DNA from: OMOG01 sp041485845
GTDB taxonomy: Bacteria > Acidobacteriota > Terriglobia > Bryobacterales > Bryobacteraceae
Assembly: GCA_041485845.1 (NCBI GenBank)
Contig: JBGPKH010000096.1
Coordinates: 1-18,757 of the forward strand
Reading direction: 5' to 3'
Length of the DNA: 18,757 nucleotides
Part shown: positions 14,110 through 18,757 of the stretch, one piece after another
Position numbering within the stretch: the stretch's first letter is position 1
Layout of the letters: each line of letters begins with the position of its first letter
Notes under the pieces: model-generated
The model's input: only the letters and a program-made list of their open reading frames with translations
Database searches by the model: none
Told to the model about the DNA's origin: nothing
Program-made: the position numbers and the translations under genes

Positions 14110-15009
14110 ATGACTCGCCGCCAGGTACTGGCCTTGATGGCCGCCACGCTTGCCCGGGCAGCCGGGCGGCTTCCCGCCAACCGCAATGTGAAATGGGGCC
14201 TGGGATCCAACCTCTGGAACTCCTTTCCCCGCGTGCCTTTCACCGACATCCTCGACGTCATGAAGGATACCGGGTTCATCGGGCTGCGGTTGACGCAGTT
14301 TCCACAAATCCTGAACACCTACCACATCACCGCCTCACAGATGCAGCAGGAGGCCTCCAAGCGCGGATGCTCTATCGTCACCATCTCCTTCAATGGCCCC
14401 ACGCACGACCCCGCGCGCCGGTCCGAGGTGATGGCCAACGCCAAGACCGCCATGACCTTCCTGAAGGATTTCGGCGCGCACCACCTGGTGGTCTTTTCGC
14501 CCAACCGCAATAATGCAGCCGCCCCCAATGCCTTCAAGTCCATGTGCGACTGCTTCAACGAGATCGGCTCCACGGCGCGGGAAATGGGCTTCTACGCGGG
14601 ACTGCACAATCACATGGGCCAGATCGTGCAGAACCCCGACGAGGTAGACCGCTCAATGGCGATGACCGATCCCAAGCTTTTCTATTTTTCGCCGGACACG
14701 GCCCACCTGCACCTGGCCGGCTGCGACGTGGTGAAGACCCTCGACCAGCATAAGCACCGGCTCATGCTGGCCGACTACAAAGACGCCAAGCGGCCGGAAA
14801 ACGCCAAGCCCGACTCTTTCGACGTCAAGAGCATCTACGATCTCGGCGACGGAGAGATCGACTTCCCCGGCTGCCACCGCGTGCTGAAAGCGATGTCGTT
14901 CCAAGGCTGGCTGATCGTGGACCTGGATATCGCGCGCCAGGGGCCGCGGGCCAGTTACGAACGCTGCGGCGCTCACGTGGTCAACAAGCTGGAACCGATT
15001 TATGCCTGA
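14110..15009 (+). CDS. Sugar phosphate isomerase/epimerase-like TIM-barrel protein with Tat-like leader
   Basis: The protein has 299 residues. The N-terminus MTRRQVLALMAATLARAAG looks like a short twin-arginine signal, so export is likely. The body resembles the xylose isomerase-like TIM barrel (AP endonuclease 2/IolE fold): GLGSNLWNSFP near the start, VTISFNGPTHDPARR, GLHNHMGQIV (about 163-172), SPDTAHLHLAGCD (about 194) and DLGDGEIDFPG (about 256). The His, Asp and Glu residues in these segments are the expected divalent-metal ligands. Family members isomerise, epimerise or dehydrate sugars and inositols; the substrate here is unknown. The stop overlaps the start of the amidohydrolase gene by 8 bp, so the pair is translationally coupled and probably works on one pathway. 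Confidence 0.85.
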   Translation: MTRRQVLALMAATLARAAGRLPANRNVKWGLGSNLWNSFPRVPFTDILDVMKDTGFIGLRLTQFPQILNTYHITASQMQQEASKRGCSIVTISFNGPTHDPARRSEVMANAKTAMTFLKDFGAHHLVVFSPNRNNAAAPNAFKSMCDCFNEIGSTAREMGFYAGLHNHMGQIVQNPDEVDRSMAMTDPKLFYFSPDTAHLHLAGCDVVKTLDQHKHRLMLADYKDAKRPENAKPDSFDVKSIYDLGDGEIDFPGCHRVLKAMSFQGWLIVDLDIARQGPRASYERCGAHVVNKLEPIYA

Positions 15010-15889
15010 GATATCGCGGCGGGCGCTGCTCGGCGCAGCGGCAGCGAGCCCCCTGCTGAGTGCTATGAACGACTATCGCATCATCGATCCGCACGTACAC
15101 GTGTGGAAGCACGATCCCGGGTTCCCGTTTGCCGAGGGCGCTCGTCCGCCCGAGCGCGATGCTACGCCGGACATGCTTCTCGAGCTGATGAAGGCCAACG
15201 GCGTGGAGCGGACGGTGATCATCCAGGTGATCCATTACCGATACGACAACGGCTACCTGGCCGGCGTACTGAAGCGCTACCCCAAGACGTTCCAGGGTGT
15301 CTGCCGGGTGGATCCCCTGGACCCCGCCGCGCCCGACCACCTGTCCCGGCTCACCGCGCAGGGCTTTCGCGGCGTGCGGCTGAGCCCGGCGGGCAACGCG
15401 TCCGGCGACTGGTTCCGCGGCCCGCTCATGCCGCCGCTGTGGAAGCGCTGTTCCGAACTGAAGGCGCCGATGACCGTACTGGCGCCCATCACGCGCATGC
15501 CGGAGGCCGGCCTGCTGCTCGAAAAGCTTCCGGAACTGACCGTGGTGATCGATCACATGGCCGACTGCCCTGGCGACCAGCCGGCCGAGTTGGAGAAGCT
15601 GATCGCCTTGAAGCGCTATCCCAACGTGTTCGTCAAGATCTCGCACACCTGGTCGATTTCCAAACAGGCGTATCCATGGCTTGACGCGCAAGACTACGTG
15701 AAGCGGCTCCACCAGGCCTATGGACCGCAGCGCCTCATGTGGGCCACGGATTGGCCGATTGTGGAAGGCCACGCGACCTACGCCAAAGCGCTCAGCGTGG
15801 TTCGGGACGAGATGAAGTTCCTGAATGCGGACGACCTGCGATGGATCCTGAGCAAGACGATTGAGCGCGTGTGGCCATTTGACAGCTAG
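15002..15889 (+). CDS. Amidohydrolase family 2 metal-dependent hydrolase/lactonase with Tat-like leader
   Basis: The protein has 295 residues. The leader SRRALLGAAAASPLLSA is twin-arginine-like. The TIM-barrel hydrolase (amidohydrolase_2, PF04909 type) starts with IIDPHVHVWK (about 27-36), the first metal-binding His pair. VVIDHMADCPG (about 180-190) supplies a barrel His and WATDWPIVEG (about 246-255) the catalytic Asp. This pattern is typical of 2-pyrone-4,6-dicarboxylate lactonase and L-fucono/rhamnono-lactonase relatives, so a sugar-lactone hydrolase is plausible next to an isomerase, but the substrate is not shown. It overlaps the upstream gene by 8 bp. The mature domain could also start at the internal Met at about residue 22 if the leader were not used. 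Confidence 0.87.
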   Translation: MPEISRRALLGAAAASPLLSAMNDYRIIDPHVHVWKHDPGFPFAEGARPPERDATPDMLLELMKANGVERTVIIQVIHYRYDNGYLAGVLKRYPKTFQGVCRVDPLDPAAPDHLSRLTAQGFRGVRLSPAGNASGDWFRGPLMPPLWKRCSELKAPMTVLAPITRMPEAGLLLEKLPELTVVIDHMADCPGDQPAELEKLIALKRYPNVFVKISHTWSISKQAYPWLDAQDYVKRLHQAYGPQRLMWATDWPIVEGHATYAKALSVVRDEMKFLNADDLRWILSKTIERVWPFDS

Positions 15890-15908
15890 CGGCCCGTGAC
15901 AAAATCCC

Positions 15909-15922
15909 CCGGCGACCGCCGG
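15909..15922. terminator. Hairpin between convergent amidohydrolase and PilZ genes
   Basis: CCGGC (15909-15913) and GCCGG (15918-15922) form a 5-bp stem with a 4-nt loop. On the minus strand it is followed by GGGATTTT, which suits termination of the PilZ transcript. It lies 20 bp past the amidohydrolase stop. The stem is short. Confidence 0.4.
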
Positions 15923-15952
15923 CTGACGCGCGCGCGGCTTCAGTAGGATCCG

Positions 15953-16294
15953 CTACCTCGCTACTGTCATCTCGCGCTCGCGCACGAATTCGTAGCGTTC
16001 GAGCGTGGCCGCAATTTGAAAAGCCCGTCGTTCCTCGTCGATGCCGGACTGCGTCCGCTCGGCGCGCAACACCTTGCCCACGCAGCGAAGATTCACGGGT
16101 TGTGGCCCGTCGCTGGTGAGTGTGATGACGTACTCGATCGGCCCGCCGAGGTCCGGCTCTTTGCCGGTGGTGAATAGCACACCACACGAACTGATGTTTT
16201 TGGTCAGCCCCACGAACGCCACTCGTTCCGCCCCCGCGCGGATGATCGATAGTGGCAGTTCCAGCTTAAAACGCCGCGTTCTGCGCTGTTCCAT
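15953..16294 (-). CDS. Single-domain PilZ protein (probable c-di-GMP receptor)
   Basis: The protein has 113 residues and is cytoplasmic. It begins MEQRRTRRFKLELPLSI, containing the basic RxxxR motif that binds cyclic di-GMP in PilZ domains. NISSCGVLF (about 34-42) is the second signature, (D/N)xSxxG. Beta strands such as YVITLTSDG and LRCVGKVLRAER complete the barrel. Stand-alone PilZ proteins act by contacting partners in motility, polysaccharide secretion or transcription; the partner is unknown here. The gene is monocistronic, with its own well-formed promoter and a hairpin downstream. No diguanylate cyclase or phosphodiesterase lies in the window. Confidence 0.88.
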   Translation of the reverse strand: MEQRRTRRFKLELPLSIIRAGAERVAFVGLTKNISSCGVLFTTGKEPDLGGPIEYVITLTSDGPQPVNLRCVGKVLRAERTQSGIDEERRAFQIAATLERYEFVREREMTVAR

Positions 16295-16308
16295 CTGATT
16301 GTAAATCC

Positions 16309-16337
16309 ATACTAAAGGCTGGTTACAATTCCGTCAA
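16309..16337 (-). promoter_or_regulatory. Sigma-70-type promoter of the PilZ gene
   Basis: On the minus strand TTGACG (16332-16337) and TAGTAT (16309-16314) are spaced by exactly 17 nt, the best -35/-10 pair in the window. The -10 ends 14 nt before the ATG, giving a leader of about 8 nt without a clear Shine-Dalgarno sequence. Confidence 0.6.
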
Positions 16338-16343
16338 TAGACC

Positions 16344-16417
16344 AAGAGGACATATGTATCCTCTTCGTACTATCCCTCGTACTAGACGCCAAGCTAGCAC
16401 TCAAGCTGTAGTACTAC
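16344..16417. repeat. Inverted and direct short repeats between PilZ promoter and atpE terminator
   Basis: AAGAGGA (16344-16350) and TCCTCTT (16359-16365) form a perfect 7-bp inverted repeat around catatgta. TCGTACTA occurs twice, at 16365-16372 and 16377-16384. GTAGTACTAC (16408-16417) is a perfect palindrome. The inverted repeat lies just upstream of the PilZ -35, a usual activator position. The rest of 16295-16482 holds no gene. Confidence 0.4.
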
Positions 16418-16438
16418 CGGAGATAGTAGATGTGGCTT

Positions 16439-16461
16439 GGGCGGAGAGCCTTCCTCCGCCC
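16439..16461 (-). terminator. Hairpin terminator downstream of atpE
   Basis: GGGCGGAG (16439-16446) and CTCCGCCC (16454-16461) form a perfect 8-bp stem with a 7-nt loop, 21 bp past the atpE stop. No T-run follows on the minus strand, so termination efficiency is uncertain. Confidence 0.6.
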
Positions 16462-16482
16462 CGCGGGTGGATTGGCTGAAGC

Positions 16483-16785
16483 CTACTTTTCGAAGAGGAA
16501 CACAATCAACAAAGTATAGAGCGCCAGCGACTCGATAAAGGCCAAGCCAATCAGCATAGCCAACTGGATGGCCTTGGCGGCGCCCGGGTTGCGCGCCATG
16601 CCTTCCACGGCGCTTGCAATTGCCTTGCCCTGCGCCAGGCCGCACAAGCTGGAAGCAATGGCCATCGCGAATCCCGCGGTGATCCCCTTCCAGTGGGCGT
16701 TGGCGGCTTCGCCCGGCGTTTGCGCGCAGAGCACGGAGCTGGCGAGCAACAGCATCACCAGCAGCACCAGAAACTTTTTCGTCAT
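16483..16785 (-). CDS. atpE: ATP synthase F0 subunit c with N-terminal signal-like extension
   Basis: The protein has 100 residues. The two-helix c subunit spans about residues 33-98, with the polar loop ARNPG (64-68) and the ion-carrying Glu85 in FIESLALY. It forms the rotor ring in the membrane. Gln52, Glu85, Ser86 and Tyr90 line up with Gln32, Glu65, Ser66 and Tyr70 of the Ilyobacter Na+-type subunit, while Thr67 is Leu here. Ahead of the core lies a 22-residue hydrophobic leader (MTKKFLVLLVMLLLASSVLC), absent from classical 75-90 residue c subunits; it reads as a cleavable signal peptide. The ATG at 16785 is supported by AAGGAG 6 nt upstream. It lies 87 bp downstream of atpB, and a 5-bp CCCGG/CCGGG hairpin sits in that gap. 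It is the last gene before a hairpin. Confidence 0.95.
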   Translation of the reverse strand: MTKKFLVLLVMLLLASSVLCAQTPGEAANAHWKGITAGFAMAIASSLCGLAQGKAIASAVEGMARNPGAAKAIQLAMLIGLAFIESLALYTLLIVFLFEK

Positions 16786-16872
16786 TGGATTCTCCTTGAT
16801 GAATCGCCCCAGGAGGTGGTTCCCGGACACCGTACCGCCGGGCTCACGCTGAAAAGCGGCATAAAGCCGGTA

Positions 16873-17601
16873 TTAATGCTCGTGCGCTACGGCGCCGGCC
16901 ACGTACACCATGGTCAGCAGCATGAAAATATAAGCCTGCACCACCCCGACGAAGATGTGCAGTCCCATGAAAATCACGGGAATCGCAAACTTGGTCATAC
17001 CCAGAAAAACCAGCGTCACCTGTTCGCCGGCAAACATGTTGGCATAGAGACGGACCGTCAGGGACAGCGGACGGGCCAGATGGCTCACAATCTCGATCGG
17101 AAACATGAGCCAGGCCAGCCACCACTTGGGACCCATGAATTGAAGCGGGTACTTAAAACCGGTGGCCTGAATGCCCACCAGGTGGTAATAGAAGAACGTC
17201 GCCATGGCGCAGCCGCAGGTCACCCAGGCGAAATTTGTGGGAGATTCGAAGCACGGAATCAGGCCAATCAAATTGGCCGTCAGAATGAACAGGAAGATCG
17301 TGCCGAAATACGGAACGTATCGCGCGCCATCGTGCCCCACCTGATCTTCCGCCTGGCCATGCACGAACTCGTAGACCAGCTCGAAGGTGTGCTGCAAGCC
17401 GCCCGGCTTATCGGGCGAAAGGCGCGGCCGCAGGATGGCGAAAACCACCATGAGCAGCGCGACCACCAGGAGTTGCATCACCACGAAATCCGCCCACGGC
17501 CGCGGTTCGGAATGCAAGCCCACCAGGCCCAGGAACAGATTCCCGGCCGACGGCAGATAATCGTTAAAAATCCGGGTGATCCAGAGTTCACTTTCTGGCA
17601 T
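16873..17601 (-). CDS. atpB: ATP synthase F0 subunit a
   Basis: The protein has 242 residues and about five to six membrane helices. It supplies the half-channels for ion flow past the c ring. The key stretch RPLSLTVRLYANMFAGEQV (177-195) contains Arg184, equivalent to the essential Arg210 of E. coli. Other typical features are MPESELWITRIF at the start and FILTANLIGLIP (105-116). The ATG at 17601 is chosen because this opening is typical of the family; the TTG two codons upstream is unlikely. The Shine-Dalgarno sequence is weak, and the start lies 14 bp inside the end of atpI, so translation is probably coupled. The C-terminus ends in AHEH after the last helix. Confidence 0.96.
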   Translation of the reverse strand: MPESELWITRIFNDYLPSAGNLFLGLVGLHSEPRPWADFVVMQLLVVALLMVVFAILRPRLSPDKPGGLQHTFELVYEFVHGQAEDQVGHDGARYVPYFGTIFLFILTANLIGLIPCFESPTNFAWVTCGCAMATFFYYHLVGIQATGFKYPLQFMGPKWWLAWLMFPIEIVSHLARPLSLTVRLYANMFAGEQVTLVFLGMTKFAIPVIFMGLHIFVGVVQAYIFMLLTMVYVAGAVAHEH

Positions 17602-17962
17602 AGACAATCTCGAAAATGACTTCCGCGAAGACCGCGGCCGTCAGTACGAACAAGCCCGTAATCACGGCCGTCAGGCTAATGGGAGAATATCGTAATATAG
17701 CATACGCGCCGCCCCCCAGAAGGAGGTAGCGGAACGCCAGGAAGACGCTGCCGCTCGCATGCTGTCCTCCCAAGCTCTCCACCAGGCGCCTTAGCCAGCG
17801 GAAATTGAGCCCCGAAATCAGCGACCCGAGCAGGAATCCGGCGCCCCACTTCCAACCGCCCGCCACCAGCGCCACCGCCGTCCCCAGAACGGCGATGGCC
17901 ACCATGAAGCGTCCGATGCGCACGCTGGCCCGGTCGTAGGTGATCTGGTCAGGCTCCGTCAT
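17588..17962 (-). CDS. atpI: ATP synthase subunit I-like membrane protein
   Basis: The protein has 124 residues and four predicted membrane helices (about 17-36, 39-55, 74-95 and 96-118). The layout and place directly before atpB match the ATP-synt_I (PF03899) family, which assists c-ring assembly in other bacteria. Sequence conservation in this family is low, so the call leans on context. The ATG at 17962 (MTEPDQITYD) lies 14 bp inside the end of the preceding atpZ gene. The C-terminus EVIFEIVYARK overlaps the atpB start. Confidence 0.82.
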   Translation of the reverse strand: MTEPDQITYDRASVRIGRFMVAIAVLGTAVALVAGGWKWGAGFLLGSLISGLNFRWLRRLVESLGGQHASGSVFLAFRYLLLGGGAYAILRYSPISLTAVITGLFVLTAAVFAEVIFEIVYARK

Positions 17963-18203
17963 CGCGCGAGTCCCGCATAATCTGGCGGATGAGCTGCACA
18001 AAACCGGCGACGCTCCCCAGAATCAGGAACAGGATGCGGAGCCATTCCGTGCCGAATCGCTGGTCGAGCCAGGATCCGATGAGATACCCGACGAAGGTGG
18101 ACACCGGCAGGAGCAGCGCCAGCGACGAATATTCGGCCGCTCTGGCCGCCATCGACTTCTTATTCTGCCCCACAACTTTAGTGTAGCGTTGTGACGCGGT
18201 CAC
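17949..18203 (-). CDS. atpZ: AtpZ/AtpI-like F0 accessory membrane protein
   Basis: The protein has 84 residues and two membrane helices (about 26-45 and 53-73) joined by a short loop containing GSWLDQRFG. This matches the small ATPase_gene1/AtpZ family found at the head of atp operons and linked to Mg2+/Ca2+ supply or F0 assembly. The start codon is GTG at 18203, overlapping the hemD stop as GTGA, so it appears translationally coupled to hemD. An internal GTG at about codon 11 is a less likely start. Confidence 0.82.
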   Translation of the reverse strand: MTASQRYTKVVGQNKKSMAARAAEYSSLALLLPVSTFVGYLIGSWLDQRFGTEWLRILFLILGSVAGFVQLIRQIMRDSRDDGA

Positions 18204-18757
18204 CTACGCGGGTGCTCCGCAGCCTCGCGAACGAGCAGACCCATCTTGGGGTGCGACGGTTCGAACTGCGGCTGCAGACCGAATTCCTGGAGCGCCTCTG
18301 TGGTAGTGGGACCGATCGACGCAATCCAGGCCTTCTGCAATCCCGCCAGCGCGGCCGCCCCGATGCCCTGCTCTTCCGCCACGCGGAGCAGGTGTTCGAT
18401 CTGCACGGCGGTGGTGAACAGGGCCACGTCGAACTGTCCCGCGGCCAACCGCCGCGCCGCCTCGCGCAGCGGCTCGAGATCTTCCGGCAGTCCATATTGG
18501 TAGACGCGGACGGATGTCACCTCCGCTCCCCGCGCGCGCAGACCATCCAGCAACTCGGGATTGGAGCGGCCGTACTCCTGCACGGCGATGCGGCGCTCGT
18601 GGCGTCCTTCCGTCGCCTGGAGCAGCTCCCGAAAGGTGTTCGGCTCGGGCGCCACGATAGCCGGCGTCAGGCCCATCTCGCGCAGGGCCGCGACGGGCTT
18701 GGGCCCGCGGGCGACCACGGTGACTCGCAGGAGTGCGTCTCGAAACGCCGCCTCCGG
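18200..18757 (-). CDS. hemD: Uroporphyrinogen-III synthase (N-terminus beyond the window)
   Basis: About 185 residues are visible; the frame stays open to the right edge, so the start lies outside the window. HemD closes and rearranges hydroxymethylbilane to uroporphyrinogen III in haem and cobalamin synthesis. Recognisable segments are VVARGPKPVAALREMGLTP, VRVYQYGLPED (hinge), FDVALFTTAVQIEHLL and the family-typical ASIGPTTTEALQEFGLQPQF near the C-terminus. Conservation in HemD is low, but the order of these motifs is characteristic. The stop overlaps the GTG of atpZ by 4 bp, so haem synthesis and F0 genes may share a transcript. No other hem gene is visible. Confidence 0.85.
   Translation of the reverse strand, partial: PEAAFRDALLRVTVVARGPKPVAALREMGLTPAIVAPEPNTFRELLQATEGRHERRIAVQEYGRSNPELLDGLRARGAEVTSVRVYQYGLPEDLEPLREAARRLAAGQFDVALFTTAVQIEHLLRVAEEQGIGAAALAGLQKAWIASIGPTTTEALQEFGLQPQFEPSHPKMGLLVREAAEHPRR

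Noticed and set aside
14010..14318. N-terminal extension of the ceramidase-like protein beyond 14009
   Set aside because: It would run antisense into the isomerase gene and place the signal peptide internally. The ATG at 14009 has a ribosome site and a normal signal peptide.
1..18757. Prophage, integrative element or defence island
   Set aside because: No integrase, transposase, phage structural, restriction, toxin-antitoxin or retron-like gene is recognisable, and coding density and composition are uniform apart from 3839-4186.

Overview
The window looks like chromosomal DNA from a GC-rich soil bacterium of the Acidobacteriota, probably Bryobacterales/Solibacter-like. This is inferred from family content and style: an ECF sigma factor beside a Ser/Thr kinase with a C-terminal repeat domain, a neutral-ceramidase-type secreted enzyme, Tat-signal sugar isomerase and amidohydrolase genes, a PilZ protein, an ATP synthase c subunit with a signal-like leader, and GC-rich palindromic intergenic repeats. 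No species can be named from sequence alone. I see no transposase, integrase, CRISPR array, tRNA or rRNA.

Layout. 1-491 (+): the tail of an SGNH/GDSL-type hydrolase running into a PchB-like isochorismate lyase/chorismate mutase. 483-3809 (-): ECF sigma factor followed by a transmembrane Ser/Thr kinase, probably one signalling operon. 3810-4204: a gene-poor stretch holding a possible decayed reading frame. 4205-9237 (+): recN (DNA repair), a small exported HExxH protein, a tandem universal-stress protein and a long-chain acyl-CoA ligase. 9290-10579 (-): a secreted NHL beta-propeller protein. 10671-10826: four perfect-period 39-bp palindrome-bearing repeats. 10915-12216 (+): a HupE/UreJ-type membrane protein. 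12258-14009 (-): a small protein of unknown function and a neutral-ceramidase-like secreted enzyme. 14110-15889 (+): an overlapping pair, a sugar isomerase/epimerase-like protein and an amidohydrolase, both with twin-arginine-like leaders. 15953-16294 (-): a PilZ protein. 16483-18757 (-): hemD (partial), atpZ, atpI, atpB and atpE, ending at a hairpin.

How the genes fit together. The hemD-atpZ-atpI-atpB chain overlaps at every junction, which suggests translational coupling. The F0 set stops after the c subunit, so subunits b and delta and the F1 genes must lie elsewhere. The isomerase, amidohydrolase and divergent ceramidase-like gene share a 100-bp control region and may form a degradative set for carbohydrate- or lipid-derived substrates. 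Several genes start 7-8 nt after an extended -10 element, which points to leaderless transcripts.

I did not find an obviously new multi-gene defence or mobile system. The best leads are the local duplication of a chorismate-mutase segment at the left edge, the 39-bp repeat array, the alternative hairpins and shared motif before the acyl-CoA ligase, the leaderless-start pattern and the c subunit with a signal-like leader.
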